A stretch of 64,000 nucleotides of DNA from Acidaminococcus massiliensis (GCF_900095825.1 NZ_LT608315.1:572318-636317); one strand, 5' to 3'. Counted from the stretch's first letter, positions 27,788 to 37,125 are shown. A program made the numbers and translations. Notes: generated from the sequence alone by a model not told the origin.

Positions 27788-27829
27788 GGGGCTGCCGACT
27801 GTTTCTAAACAGTCGGCAGTCCCTTTTTT
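27788..27829. terminator. Terminator between convergent genes
   Basis: Strong hairpin GGGGCTGCCGACTGTTT / AAACAGTCGGCAGTCCC with a six-T run on the plus side. It ends the YbjN gene and overlaps the 3' end of the convergent LysR gene. Confidence 0.85.
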
Positions 27830-28683
27830 ACAAACCGCACGAACTCTTCCATGGCCGGATTGAAATGGAGATCTTTGTTCCAGTCCAAGGTGATATAGGC
27901 CGGGCGGAACTGACGGACGGAAATGGCATGGAGGTCCGGTTCCTGCTGGGCGATTTCTTCTGTCAGGAAACCGGCTGCTCCTTCTGAGCGGATGTATTCC
28001 AGGATGGTGAATACCTGGGTGGTCTGGTGGACAATCCAGGGATGGACTCCGCTTTGGGCGAACATGTGGCGGATGTAGGCAGTCTGGTCGAAATGATCGG
28101 AAAAAAGGACCAGAGGCGTATCTTTCAGTTCCGTCAGATCTACAGCTTCCCGTTGGGCCAGGGGATGGTCCTGGCGGACGAACAGCTTCAGATAGCTTTT
28201 CCGGAGCAGCAGACAATGATTGGGTTCTTCTGGCAGCCGGTTGGTGACGCAGAGGGCAAAATCGATTTCTTGCCGGTCCAGGAGTTCATAGAGGACCTTG
28301 GTGGTTTCCTCCACCGTTTCAATGGTGATCTGGGGATGGGTCTTCAGGAAGGAGCCGTGGATCTGGGGAAAAATGGTATTGCCCCGCATGGTAGCGATCC
28401 CGATCCGGATCAGGGCCTTGCCGGTGCTCAGAGAACGGACCACTTGGCACAGGTTCCGGTAATGGTTCTCAAATTGGCGGGCATGTTCCAGCAGGATCCG
28501 TCCCCGACGGGTGATCTGGATGTTGTTCCGGTTCCGTTGGAACAGGGCCACCCCGCATTCTTCTTCCAGTTCCCGGATGGCTTTGGAGATGCCGGGCTGG
28601 GAGATGTGGCATTTTTCTGCGGCTCGGGAAAAGCTTCCGCATTCGCAGACGGTGATGAAGTATTCGATTTGAGTGAGTTTCAT
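27805..28683 (-). CDS. LysR family transcriptional regulator
   Basis: Regulator of 292 residues with an N-terminal winged HTH (GSFSRAAEKCHISQPGISKAIRELE split over residues about 17-41) and a periplasmic-binding-like effector domain. It is divergent from the malolactic/malic enzyme gene, about 200 bp apart. In lactic acid bacteria the LysR protein MleR activates the malolactic genes from the same arrangement, so control of the neighbour by malate is likely. Its own start is ATG at 28683. Confidence 0.88.
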   Translation of the reverse strand: MKLTQIEYFITVCECGSFSRAAEKCHISQPGISKAIRELEEECGVALFQRNRNNIQITRRGRILLEHARQFENHYRNLCQVVRSLSTGKALIRIGIATMRGNTIFPQIHGSFLKTHPQITIETVEETTKVLYELLDRQEIDFALCVTNRLPEEPNHCLLLRKSYLKLFVRQDHPLAQREAVDLTELKDTPLVLFSDHFDQTAYIRHMFAQSGVHPWIVHQTTQVFTILEYIRSEGAAGFLTEEIAQQEPDLHAISVRQFRPAYITLDWNKDLHFNPAMEEFVRFVKKGLPTV

Positions 28684-28880
28684 GATGGACTCCTTGTGAA
28701 AATCGGGCAGCCTGGCTGCTCGCAGACAAAATGGCTGTTTATAGCAGCCATTTAATTATAACCTAAAGTTTGGGTCAGAGAAAATAAAATATTGTACTTT
28801 TGGGAGCCAGGTGGTTACAATGGAGCTATGGAAACAAGCAACAGGAAATATCTTTGTGCAGTGGGAAAGAGAGGAATACC

Positions 28881-30524
28881 ATGGCAACCAGCAAACGTGG
28901 GTATGATTTACTGAATGATCCATTTTTAAATAAAGGGACGGCTTTTACCCGGGAAGAAAGGAAAAAGTACGGTCTGATCGGCATCCTGCCTCCTCAGGTG
29001 GAAACCATCGAACTCCAGGACCAGCAGGCTTATGAAAACTTCTGCGAACGGCCCAATAAGGCGGTCCAGCGCCATTACCTGATGAAGCTGTTCAGCCGGA
29101 ACCGGACCCTGTTCTTCCATTTGTTTTCCCATCATCTGGAAAAACTCATGCCGGTGCTCTATGCCCCGGGAGTGGCGGAAAGCGTCAAGCAGTACAGCGA
29201 ATATTTCACCACCCCCCAGAACGCCGTATACCTGTCCATCGACAATATGGACGATATCGAGGAATCTCTGAAGAACAGGGCCTCCGGGCGGGATATCCAG
29301 CTGATCGTGGTCACCGACGGGGAAAGCATCCTGGGCATCGGGGACTGGGGGACCAATGGAGTCAGCATTTCCACCGGGAAAATCCTGGTCTATACGGCGG
29401 CTGCCGGCATCGATCCGGCGAAAGTGCTGCCGGTAGTATTGGATGCCGGGACCAACCGCCAGAGTCTGATTGCTGATCCTCTGTATCTGGGCCTCCATCA
29501 CGAACGGATCAGCGACGGACGGTATGATGCTTTCGTGGATGCATTCATCCAAACGGCAGAAAAACTCTTCCCCCAGCTGTACATCCATTTTGAGGATTTC
29601 GGCCGGGAAAATGCAGCCCGTCTCCTGGATCGGTATGAAGAGCATTATGCGGTCTACAATGACGATATCGAAGGAACCGGAGCTGTGACCTTAGCGGCCA
29701 TCCTGGGCGGGCTGAAAGCTTCCGGAGAAAAACTGACGGACCAGACTTTCCTGTGTTTCGGGGCTGGTACTTCCGGTATGGGGATCGTCCGGCAGGTCTT
29801 TGCAGAAATGCAGCTCCAAGGCCTCAGTGAAGAAGAGGCAAGGAACCGATTCTATCTGGTGGATCAGCAGGGCCTCCTGTTCGATGATATGACGGACCTG
29901 ACGCCCCAGCAGAAACCGTTTGCCCGGAAACGGAGCGAATTCCCGGCGGGTGCAGGATTGGGTACCCTGGAAGAGGTGGTAAAAGCCGTCCATCCTACCA
30001 TCTTGGTAGGGGCTTCTACGGCTGCCGGAGCTTTTACGAAAGAAGTGGTGCAGGAAATGGCGGCCCATACTCCACGGCCCATCATCTTCCCCCTGAGCAA
30101 TCCGGCCGATTTGGCGGAAGCCAGTGCGGAAGATCTGCTCCATTGGACGGCTGGGAAAGCCCTGGTGGCTACCGGGACAGCTTCCCGGAAAGTGGCTTAC
30201 CACGGGACTGTCTATGAAATCGGCCAGGCCAACAATTCCCTGGTATTCCCAGGGATGGGACTGGCGGTGGCTGCCTGCCGGGCCAAAAAAGTATCTCCGG
30301 GGATGCTGGCTGCGGCTGCCCATGCCCTGGCAGATCTGGTGGACATGGAAAAACCGGGAGCTTCTGTACTGCCTCCTGTCCGGGAAATGGGGAATTTCAC
30401 CAAGATCTTGGCGGAAAAAGTAGTGTGCCAAGCAGTGAAGGAAGGGCTCAACCGGGTACCGGTAGAAGATCCGAAAAAAGCCATCGAAGCCATCCAGTGG
30501 AAAGCGGAATATCGGGAACTGTAA
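28881..30524 (+). CDS. mleA: Malolactic enzyme / NAD-dependent malic enzyme
   Basis: Protein of 547 residues of the malic enzyme family. Segments NDPFLNKGTAFT, GIGDWGTNGVSISTGKI, LPVVLDAGTNRQSL, EDFGRENAARLL, YNDDIEGTGAV and VDQQGLLFDDMTDLTPQQKP closely recall malolactic enzymes of lactic acid bacteria, which decarboxylate L-malate to L-lactate. NAD-malic enzymes share most of these, so pyruvate as product cannot be excluded. The start at 28881 has AGAGAGGA upstream. No malate permease adjoins it. Fumarase later in the window could supply malate. Confidence 0.85.
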   Translation: MATSKRGYDLLNDPFLNKGTAFTREERKKYGLIGILPPQVETIELQDQQAYENFCERPNKAVQRHYLMKLFSRNRTLFFHLFSHHLEKLMPVLYAPGVAESVKQYSEYFTTPQNAVYLSIDNMDDIEESLKNRASGRDIQLIVVTDGESILGIGDWGTNGVSISTGKILVYTAAAGIDPAKVLPVVLDAGTNRQSLIADPLYLGLHHERISDGRYDAFVDAFIQTAEKLFPQLYIHFEDFGRENAARLLDRYEEHYAVYNDDIEGTGAVTLAAILGGLKASGEKLTDQTFLCFGAGTSGMGIVRQVFAEMQLQGLSEEEARNRFYLVDQQGLLFDDMTDLTPQQKPFARKRSEFPAGAGLGTLEEVVKAVHPTILVGASTAAGAFTKEVVQEMAAHTPRPIIFPLSNPADLAEASAEDLLHWTAGKALVATGTASRKVAYHGTVYEIGQANNSLVFPGMGLAVAACRAKKVSPGMLAAAAHALADLVDMEKPGASVLPPVREMGNFTKILAEKVVCQAVKEGLNRVPVEDPKKAIEAIQWKAEYREL

Positions 30525-30530
30525 GAGGAA

Positions 30531-30561
30531 AGGGCTGTTGCGAAAGCGGCAGCTCTTTTTT
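30531..30561 (+). terminator. Terminator of the malolactic/malic enzyme gene
   Basis: AGGGCTGTTGC, GAAA loop, GCGGCAGCTCT, then a T run. The stem belongs to a GGGCTGYTGC type seen in several terminators of the window. Confidence 0.8.
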
Positions 30562-30715
30562 CGTGCCCAAAGGAGAAAGTTCCGCGGCCCTCCTTGTTTT
30601 CAGAAAATGTTCTTTAAATAAATACAAAAATCCTTTCCAGACGAACTAGTTTAAAAATGTACATAAAACAACTGTATATTTTTTAAAATGGCAATCTGTT
30701 TTGTAAAAAAGAATG

Positions 30716-30744
30716 TTGCAAAAATGTGAATTAGTGCGTATAAT
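30716..30744 (+). promoter_or_regulatory. Promoter of the liv operon
   Basis: TTGCAA (30716-30721), 17 bases, TATAAT (30739-30744). The region before it is AT-rich. A leader of about 70 nt precedes livJ; no known riboswitch was recognised in it. Confidence 0.7.
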
Positions 30745-30820
30745 AACTGTAGCTTGCAAGGCCGACCGGTTGCTACACGGGTCCCCGGCAAGAAATCTCA
30801 AGAAAGCAAAGGTGTTGTTG

Positions 30821-31996
30821 ATGAAAGCATGGAAAAAAGCGGTCGGCGCGCTGGCGATGACAACTCTCGTAGCGTCTATGTTTACCGGCTGCGGCAAAAA
30901 AGATGCAGCGAAAGACAATAGCAATGAAATCAAGATCGGTGCTTTGTTTGAACTGACGGGGAACGTGGCCAACTACGGCAAATCCACCTACAAAGGGGTA
31001 CAATTGGCGGTGGAACAGATTAATGCCAAGGGCGGCATCAACGGCAAGAAGATCAAACTGGTGGAAGCGGACAACAAGTCCGAGCCTTCTGAATCCGGGA
31101 ACGCAGCTACCAAACTGATTACCAAGGATAAAGTTTCCGTCATCATCGGGCCGGCAACCAGCGGCTGCGTATCGGCTGCTACGCCGGTGGTGACCAACAG
31201 CAAGGTGCCTCTGATGGCTCCTGTGGCTACGGCTCCCGGCATTACGGTGGACGAAAAAGGCAAGGTCCGCCCCTTCATTTTCCGGGCCTGCTTCACCGAT
31301 CCTTTCCAGGGCAAACTGATGGCGAAATTCGCTGTGGAAACCCTGAAACTGAAGAACATCGCGATTTTCTATGATTCCTCCAGCGATTATTCCAAAGGGC
31401 TGATGGATGTATTCGGCAAGACCTTGGAAGAAAAAGGCGGCAAAGTGGTGGGCAAGGAAGCCTTCCTGGCCAAAGACCAGGATTTCAAATCTGCGCTGAC
31501 CAAACTGAAAGCCTCCAATCCGGAAGCGCTGTACGTCCCCGGCTATTATGAAGAAGTTTCTAAGATCATCAAACAGGCTCGTGAAGTGGGCCTGACCTGC
31601 CCGATCCTGGGGAGCGACGGCTGGGATTCTCCGAAACTGGCCCAGATCGCCGGTGCAGAAGCCCTGAACGGCACTTATTTCACCAGTGCTTATTCTGCAC
31701 AGGATAAGGATCCTCATGTCCAGCAGTTCATCAAGGACTACAAAGCCAAATTCAACGAAGAACCGGATACCTTCGCCATCCATGCGTATGATGGGACCCT
31801 GGCTGTGGCAGAAGCCATCAAACAGGCTGGCGGTACGGACGGCACCAAGATTGCAGAAGCCCTGAGCAAGATCAAGGATCTGCAGGTCGCTACCGGTAAA
31901 TATACCCTGGACAAGGATCACAACCCTGTATCCGGCGGTATCATCATCGAAATGAAAGACGGCGTACAGACCTTCAAACAAAAGATTACGCTGTAA
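30821..31996 (+). CDS. livJ: Branched-chain amino-acid ABC transporter, substrate-binding lipoprotein
   Basis: Extracytoplasmic binding protein of 391 residues. A lipoprotein signal (ALAMTTLVASMFTGC, modified Cys about residue 23) is followed by a type I periplasmic-binding fold (IKIGALFELTGNVANYG, VSVIIGPATSGC). It delivers Leu/Ile/Val or a related amino acid to LivHM. The start at 30821 has AAAGGTG upstream. First gene of livJ-H-M-G-F, separated from livH by a hairpin that may reduce downstream expression. Confidence 0.93.
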   Translation: MKAWKKAVGALAMTTLVASMFTGCGKKDAAKDNSNEIKIGALFELTGNVANYGKSTYKGVQLAVEQINAKGGINGKKIKLVEADNKSEPSESGNAATKLITKDKVSVIIGPATSGCVSAATPVVTNSKVPLMAPVATAPGITVDEKGKVRPFIFRACFTDPFQGKLMAKFAVETLKLKNIAIFYDSSSDYSKGLMDVFGKTLEEKGGKVVGKEAFLAKDQDFKSALTKLKASNPEALYVPGYYEEVSKIIKQAREVGLTCPILGSDGWDSPKLAQIAGAEALNGTYFTSAYSAQDKDPHVQQFIKDYKAKFNEEPDTFAIHAYDGTLAVAEAIKQAGGTDGTKIAEALSKIKDLQVATGKYTLDKDHNPVSGGIIIEMKDGVQTFKQKITL

Positions 31997-32011
31997 GATC
32001 ATTCATAATGC

Positions 32012-32049
32012 GGCGTCGGATCGGGTCTCCGGTCTGACGCCAAACTTTT
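32012..32049 (+). terminator. Hairpin between livJ and livH (attenuator or processing site)
   Basis: Arms GGCGTCGGA and TCTGACGCC with a 12-base loop, followed by AAAC and five T. It ends only about 12 bp before the livH Shine-Dalgarno. Such intercistronic hairpins commonly leave the binding-protein message more abundant than the permease message. Confidence 0.6.
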
Positions 32050-32067
32050 TCACAAGGAGGGGTGCTT

Positions 32068-32964
32068 ATGGATACAGGATCCTTTGCCCATCAATTTGCC
32101 CAGCAGATTGTCAATGGGGTATCCCTGGGCAGTATCTATGCTCTGATTGCCCTGGGATATACCATGATCTATGGGATCATCAAACTCATCAACTTCGCTC
32201 ACGGGGATATTTACATGCTGGGGGCCTACATCGGTTTTGTGGCCATCACCAAAGCCGGGCTGCCCTTTCTGCCGGCCCTGATCGTTTCCATGATCGGTGC
32301 AGCTCTGGCAGGGATCATCATTGAACGGATTGCCTATCGGCCCATGCGGCATGCGCCCCGAATCGCTGCTCTGATCACGGCCATCGGCGTATCTTTCTTC
32401 CTGGAAAACGGGATGATCCTGCTGGTTACGCCTCAGCCCCGGACCTTCCCGGCGGTGTTCGCTCCTACGGTATACCATATCGGCGGCGTGGTAGTGAACA
32501 ACCAGCAGATCCTTATCCTGGCCAGTGCCCTGCTGCTGATGCTGGCGCTGACCTATATCGTCAACAAGACCAAGGCGGGGAAAGCCATGCGGGCTGTCAG
32601 CTATGATTCTGATGCTGCCAAGCTCATGGGCATCGATACTGACCGGGTGATTTCCACTACTTTTGCCCTGGGTTCTTCTCTGGCCGCCGCTGCCGGGGTC
32701 TTGGTAGGGATCTACTACAACTCCATCGATCCTCTCATGGGCATGATGCCCGGGATCAAAGCTTTTATCGCGGCAGTGGTAGGAGGCATCGGGATCCTGC
32801 CCGGCGCCATGCTGGGAGGCATCATCATGGGACTGGTGGAAGCCATGGTCTCCGGTTTCTTTTCTTCCACTTACCGGGATGCAGCGGCTTTCGCCATCCT
32901 GATCCTGATCCTGCTCTATAAGCCTACGGGGCTTCTGGGCAAGAACGTGAAAGAGAAAGTGTAG
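32068..32964 (+). CDS. livH: Branched-chain amino-acid ABC permease
   Basis: Membrane permease of 298 residues with about eight helices, LivH family. Typical segments are GVSLGSIYALIALGYTMIYGI and the cytoplasmic loop AVSYDSDAAKLMGIDTDRVI that contacts the ATPases. The ATG at 32068 has AAGGAGGGG upstream; an in-frame GTG two codons earlier is less well placed. Confidence 0.93.
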   Translation: MDTGSFAHQFAQQIVNGVSLGSIYALIALGYTMIYGIIKLINFAHGDIYMLGAYIGFVAITKAGLPFLPALIVSMIGAALAGIIIERIAYRPMRHAPRIAALITAIGVSFFLENGMILLVTPQPRTFPAVFAPTVYHIGGVVVNNQQILILASALLLMLALTYIVNKTKAGKAMRAVSYDSDAAKLMGIDTDRVISTTFALGSSLAAAAGVLVGIYYNSIDPLMGMMPGIKAFIAAVVGGIGILPGAMLGGIIMGLVEAMVSGFFSSTYRDAAAFAILILILLYKPTGLLGKNVKEKV

Positions 32965-32973
32965 GTGGATGCC

Positions 32974-33954
32974 ATGAAGAGTTTACGTCAATCCCTGCAT
33001 AAACAGGACCTGCTGGGCCTGGGCATCATGGTCGTCCTCTTTGCGGTCTTTTATCTGCTTTTTGAGGAAGAGATCCTGGATGACTACTGGGAAACCAACG
33101 TGGTCCTGATCTTGATCAACATCATCATGTCCGTGAGCCTGAACCTGATCAACGGCCTCACCGGACAATTTTCCATCGGTCATGCGGGCTTTATGGCTGT
33201 AGGAGCCTATACTTCGGCCATCATTACGGTGAAACTGGGGATGGATTTTCCCATTGCCCTGATTGTGGCCACGGTTTCAGCGGCTTTCCTAGGCTTCCTC
33301 ATCGGTATGCCCACCCTGCGGCTGAATGGGGACTATCTGGCCATTGCCACCCTGGGCCTGGGAGAAATCATCCGGATCGCCATCCTGAACATCGATTATG
33401 TGGGCGGGGCTTCCGGCTTCATGGGGATTCCCCGGCTGACTACGTTCCCCATTGCGTTCTGGATCACTGTCTTTGTGGTCTACTTCATCAAGAACTTCAA
33501 GAATTCTGCGGACGGACGGGCCTGCCTGGCCATCCGGGAAAATGAAATTGCAGCAGAGACCATGGGCATCAACACCACCAAGTACAAGGTCATGGCTTTC
33601 ACCATCGGCGCCGGGTTCGCCGGGACTGCTGGAGCCTTGTTCTCCCACTATTACTATATCGCCCATCCGGCTTCCTTCACCTTCATGCGTTCCTTCGACG
33701 TCCTGACCATGGTGGTGCTGGGGGGACTGGGATCCATCAGCGGGTCCATTTCCGGGGCCATCCTTTTGACAGGGATCTCGGCTGCCCTGGCTGACTATCC
33801 GGAGTGGCGGATGGTGATCTATTCCATCGTCCTGATCGTCCTGATGCTGAACCGGCCGCAGGGGATCTTCGGCAACAAGGAACTGAGCCTGAAGATGTTC
33901 CAATCTATCAAACTGGGAGGTGGGTCTCGTGGCGGAACTGCTCAAAGTGAATAA
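32974..33954 (+). CDS. livM: Branched-chain amino-acid ABC permease
   Basis: Second permease subunit, 326 residues, LivM family: NLINGLTGQFSIGHAGFMAVG and the coupling loop AIRENEIAAETMGINTTKYK. ATG 32974 has AGGTGG six bases upstream; a GTG directly after the livH stop is a weaker choice. It overlaps livG by 26 bases. Confidence 0.92.
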   Translation: MKSLRQSLHKQDLLGLGIMVVLFAVFYLLFEEEILDDYWETNVVLILINIIMSVSLNLINGLTGQFSIGHAGFMAVGAYTSAIITVKLGMDFPIALIVATVSAAFLGFLIGMPTLRLNGDYLAIATLGLGEIIRIAILNIDYVGGASGFMGIPRLTTFPIAFWITVFVVYFIKNFKNSADGRACLAIRENEIAAETMGINTTKYKVMAFTIGAGFAGTAGALFSHYYYIAHPASFTFMRSFDVLTMVVLGGLGSISGSISGAILLTGISAALADYPEWRMVIYSIVLIVLMLNRPQGIFGNKELSLKMFQSIKLGGGSRGGTAQSE

Positions 33955-34699
33955 TGCATCCATGATCTTTGGGGGCCTGCGGGCTGTATCCAACCTGACC
34001 ATGCAGATCGATGAAGGGGAACTGATCGGCCTGATCGGTCCCAACGGCGCCGGCAAGACCACGGCATTCAACATGCTCACCGGCGTGTATGAACCTTCGG
34101 AAGGCGAGATCACCTTCAATGGGCAGCGGATCAACGGGAAGAAACCCTACCAGGTGACCCAGATGGGCATTGCCCGTACTTTCCAGAATATCCGGCTCTT
34201 TTCCGAACTGTCCGTGCTGGACAATGTGAAAATCGCCTTCAACAGCCAGGTCCGTTACGGCTTGGCGGAAGCCATCGGCCGTTTCGGCCGGTATTTCAAA
34301 GAAGAAGAGACCATCGAGGAAAAAGCCCTGGCCCTGCTGAAAATCTTCCACCTGGAAAAGCTCCGGGACGAAACGGCCAAGAACCTGCCCTATGGGGAAC
34401 AGCGGCGGCTGGAAATCGCCCGTGCCCTGGCTACGTCTCCCAAACTGCTGCTCTTGGATGAACCGGCAGCCGGGATGAATCCCCAGGAAACCAAGGAACT
34501 GATGGAAATGATCCGTTGGATCAAGAAGGAGTTCAGCCTGAGCATTCTTCTGATCGAGCACGATATGGGACTGGTCATGAATGTGTGTCAGCGCATCTAC
34601 GTACTGGAATATGGCATCTGCATCGCCAACGGCACCCCTGATGAAATCAAACACAACAAACGGGTCATCAAAGCCTATTTGGGCGAGGAGGTATCCTGA
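33929..34699 (+). CDS. livG: Branched-chain amino-acid ABC ATPase
   Basis: ATP-binding subunit of 256 residues. Walker A GPNGAGKTT, signature LPYGEQRRLEIARAL (the LivG type, not LSGGQ) and Walker B LLLLDEPAAGM. Start is taken as GTG 33929, eight bases after GGAGG and inside the end of livM; no ATG fits. Confidence 0.92.
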   Translation: MAELLKVNNASMIFGGLRAVSNLTMQIDEGELIGLIGPNGAGKTTAFNMLTGVYEPSEGEITFNGQRINGKKPYQVTQMGIARTFQNIRLFSELSVLDNVKIAFNSQVRYGLAEAIGRFGRYFKEEETIEEKALALLKIFHLEKLRDETAKNLPYGEQRRLEIARALATSPKLLLLDEPAAGMNPQETKELMEMIRWIKKEFSLSILLIEHDMGLVMNVCQRIYVLEYGICIANGTPDEIKHNKRVIKAYLGEEVS

Positions 34700-35403
34700 T
34701 GCTCACCATTAAAAATCTAAATGTCTACTACGGTTCCATCCACGCCGTCAAAGACCTGAACCTAGAAGTGGGGGATGGGGAAATCGTGACCCTGATCGGA
34801 TCCAACGGGGCGGGGAAATCAACCACCCTCCATACCATTTCCGGTCTGATCAAACCCAAGACCGGCAGCATCCTTTACAAGGGGAATGAAATCGTAGGGA
34901 TCCCGGCCCATAAACTGGTGGGACAGGGGCTGGTCCAGGTTCCGGAAGGCCGCCACGTATTCGCGGAGATGACCGTTATGGAAAACCTGGACATGGGGGC
35001 TTATCTTCGGAAGGACAAGGATGGGATCGCCCGGGATAAAGAAAAAGTCTTTGAGAAGTTCCCCCGGCTGAAGGAACGGATCAGCCAGACTGCTGGAACC
35101 CTTTCCGGCGGGGAACAGCAGATGCTGGCCATGGGACGGGCTCTGATGAGCCGACCCCAGCTGCTGCTCCTGGATGAACCCTCCATGGGGCTGGCCCCCC
35201 TCCTGGTGCGGGAAATCTTTTCCATCATCAAAGAAATCAACAGTGAAGGCACCACGGTCCTTCTGGTGGAACAAAATGCCAATATGGCCCTTTCCATCGC
35301 CGACCGTGCTTATGTACTGGAAACCGGACGGGTGGTCCTGTCCGGAACAGCGGCGGAGCTGGCAGCCAGCGAAGCCGTGCAGAAAGCCTATCTGGGCGGC
35401 TGA
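34699..35403 (+). CDS. livF: Branched-chain amino-acid ABC ATPase
   Basis: Second ATP-binding subunit, 234 residues: Walker A GSNGAGKST, signature LSGGEQQMLAMGRAL, Walker B LLLLDEPSMGLAP. The start overlaps the livG stop by one base (TGATG). Completes a five-gene high-affinity transporter. Confidence 0.93.
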   Translation: MLTIKNLNVYYGSIHAVKDLNLEVGDGEIVTLIGSNGAGKSTTLHTISGLIKPKTGSILYKGNEIVGIPAHKLVGQGLVQVPEGRHVFAEMTVMENLDMGAYLRKDKDGIARDKEKVFEKFPRLKERISQTAGTLSGGEQQMLAMGRALMSRPQLLLLDEPSMGLAPLLVREIFSIIKEINSEGTTVLLVEQNANMALSIADRAYVLETGRVVLSGTAAELAASEAVQKAYLGG

Positions 35404-35418
35404 TAAGGAGGCAGAACC

Positions 35419-36087
35419 ATGCAAGTCAAAGATTTGATGACCAAAGTCGTAAAAGTGGTTACGACCAATCAGTCCCTGCTGGAAATCCGGGAGCTGATGC
35501 TGAATAACAACCTGCGGCGGATCCCTGTGGTAGATGGAGACGGCTATCTGAAAGGCATCGTCACCGATGGAGATGTCTCCCGGGCCACTCCGTCCGATGC
35601 CAGCACCCTGGACCGGTATGAAGTCAATTATATCCTGGGCAAACTGAAAGCCAAAGACCTGATGACCAAGGCTGTGATCACGGTGAAGGCAGAAGACGGA
35701 GTGGAAACAGCTGCCTATCTCATGTACAAATTCAAGATCGGGGCGCTGCCGGTGGTAGATACTTCCAACAAAGTGGTGGGGATCATTTCCGATACTGATG
35801 TGTTCAAGGCTTTTGTGGATCTTTTAGGGTATGCCAAGACCTCCACCAAGATCACCGTGGATACCCAGGACCGGGTAGGTGTCCTGGCAGATCTGGCGAA
35901 GATCTTCAAAGACAGGGGTGTCAATATCATTTCCGTCCTGACCCGGAAAATCGGTCCCAAACGGGCTGCCATCACTGTGCGGGCCGATCTGACCAACGCC
36001 ATGGACATCATCCAGACCATCCGGGATGCTGGTTTCGTGATCACTGATATCTCTACCCTGAAAGTAGATGGTGCCCATGAAGAATGA
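35419..36087 (+). CDS. CBS-pair and ACT-domain protein
   Basis: Protein of 222 residues: two CBS domains (about 7-60 and 76-130; MTKVVKVVTTNQSLLEIREL and MTKAVITVKAEDGVETAAYL) followed by an ACT domain (about 142-210, VDTQDRVGVLADLAKIFKDR). CBS pairs bind adenine nucleotides and ACT domains bind amino acids. It is 15 bp after livF with its own AAGGAGG, so it is probably cotranscribed with the transporter and may report amino-acid or energy status. AcuB-like proteins share this layout. No DNA-binding or catalytic domain is visible. Confidence 0.82.
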   Translation: MQVKDLMTKVVKVVTTNQSLLEIRELMLNNNLRRIPVVDGDGYLKGIVTDGDVSRATPSDASTLDRYEVNYILGKLKAKDLMTKAVITVKAEDGVETAAYLMYKFKIGALPVVDTSNKVVGIISDTDVFKAFVDLLGYAKTSTKITVDTQDRVGVLADLAKIFKDRGVNIISVLTRKIGPKRAAITVRADLTNAMDIIQTIRDAGFVITDISTLKVDGAHEE

Positions 36088-36277
36088 TACGGATTATAAA
36101 GTGGGGGATATCGTCCGGATGAAGAAAGCCCACCCCTGCGGGTCCTACGAATGGGATGTACTCCGGGTGGGGATGGATTTCGGCATCAAATGCCGGGGCT
36201 GCGGCCATTATGTACTGCTTCCTCGAGCCAAATTCGAAAAGGCCGTACGGGAAGTCCTGGTCCATAAGGAAGACTGA
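36077..36277 (+). CDS. DUF951 small protein
   Basis: Protein of 66 residues of the DUF951 family: YKVGDIVRMKKAHPCGSYEW, then GIKCRGCGHYVLLPRAKFEK. A possible metal-binding CxxC (CRGC) is present. It overlaps the CBS-ACT gene by 11 bases. An ATG three codons earlier is also possible and neither has a strong ribosome binding site. The Firmicute family has been placed near replication and translation genes; function unknown. Confidence 0.75.
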   Translation: MKNDTDYKVGDIVRMKKAHPCGSYEWDVLRVGMDFGIKCRGCGHYVLLPRAKFEKAVREVLVHKED

Positions 36278-36281
36278 CTGA

Positions 36282-36312
36282 GGAGGTGTGAAAAACATTT
36301 TTTCACACCTCC
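36282..36312 (+). terminator. Terminator of the liv operon
   Basis: Perfect arms GGAGGTGTGAAAAA and TTTTTCACACCTCC with a very short loop, followed by a weak T run. The T tract is partly inside the stem. Confidence 0.75.
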
Positions 36313-36385
36313 CTTATTCATGCTATAATGGTCAAAGCGGCGAAAAAAATAAAGCGATGAGAATGGGATTCCGGAGGTGTCGGTT

Positions 36386-37114
36386 ATGAGAAAATGGCTT
36401 GGAGCCTGTGTGGTGGGGCTGCTGCTGACGGTCCTTCCCCTGCCTGCCCTGGCGGTGCACTGGATGCCTTTGGGAGAAAGTGAAGAAGGACAGATCTTTG
36501 TGGACCGGGACAGCCTGAAACGGCCGGTGGATACTTCTCTGACCGTATGGGAAAAGGTCATTTGGACAAAACCGGATCCTCAGGGCCGGACGGGAGAACT
36601 CCGACACCGGGAATACGATATGAAAAATAAGAAATGGCGGCAGCTGAGCAGCTATCAGCTGGATGCCAGAGGGCGCAAGACTGCTGGAAACCGGAAAGTA
36701 CAGGAATGGCAGGAATTCCTGCCCATGACCAGTTTATTTACCCGTGCCCGGTACGAATGGGATTATTCCCGGTGGCGGGGACCCTGGGTCTTCATCAAGA
36801 CACTTCCCGGACTGGGGCGGAAATGGTTCAATCCGGAATCACTGGAAAAGAAGGGCCCCAATTCCTATCAGGTATGGGAAAAGACCGTGATGAAGAAACC
36901 GGTGAACGGTACCAAGATCCTCCTTTCCCAGACTCGGTATGATGTGAAGAATGAAAAAGCAAGGACTTTGTATCTGTGTACCTTTGATGAGCAGAACAAT
37001 ATGACGGATCATTATGCCGTCAATGATGTGTGGAACAAGAAAAGTGACACCTATGGTGAATTCATCGGGGATCAGCTGGCTTCCTACTATGCCAAGCATC
37101 CCCGGAAAAAATAA
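36386..37114 (+). CDS. Secreted protein with internal duplication (surface-adhesin E-like)
   Basis: Protein of 242 residues with a signal peptide (GACVVGLLLTVLPLPALA, cleavage near residue 24). Two related units follow: one with FVDRDSLKRP, VWEKVIWTKP and EYDMKNKK, and one with NPESLEKKG, VWEKTVMKKP and RYDVKNEKA. This resembles the Haemophilus surface-adhesin protein E / PE fold found in Negativicutes exported proteins. Start 36386 has GGAGG eight bases upstream. Probably periplasmic or surface exposed; function unknown. Confidence 0.6.
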   Translation: MRKWLGACVVGLLLTVLPLPALAVHWMPLGESEEGQIFVDRDSLKRPVDTSLTVWEKVIWTKPDPQGRTGELRHREYDMKNKKWRQLSSYQLDARGRKTAGNRKVQEWQEFLPMTSLFTRARYEWDYSRWRGPWVFIKTLPGLGRKWFNPESLEKKGPNSYQVWEKTVMKKPVNGTKILLSQTRYDVKNEKARTLYLCTFDEQNNMTDHYAVNDVWNKKSDTYGEFIGDQLASYYAKHPRKK

Positions 37115-37125
37115 AGGAGAAAGCT

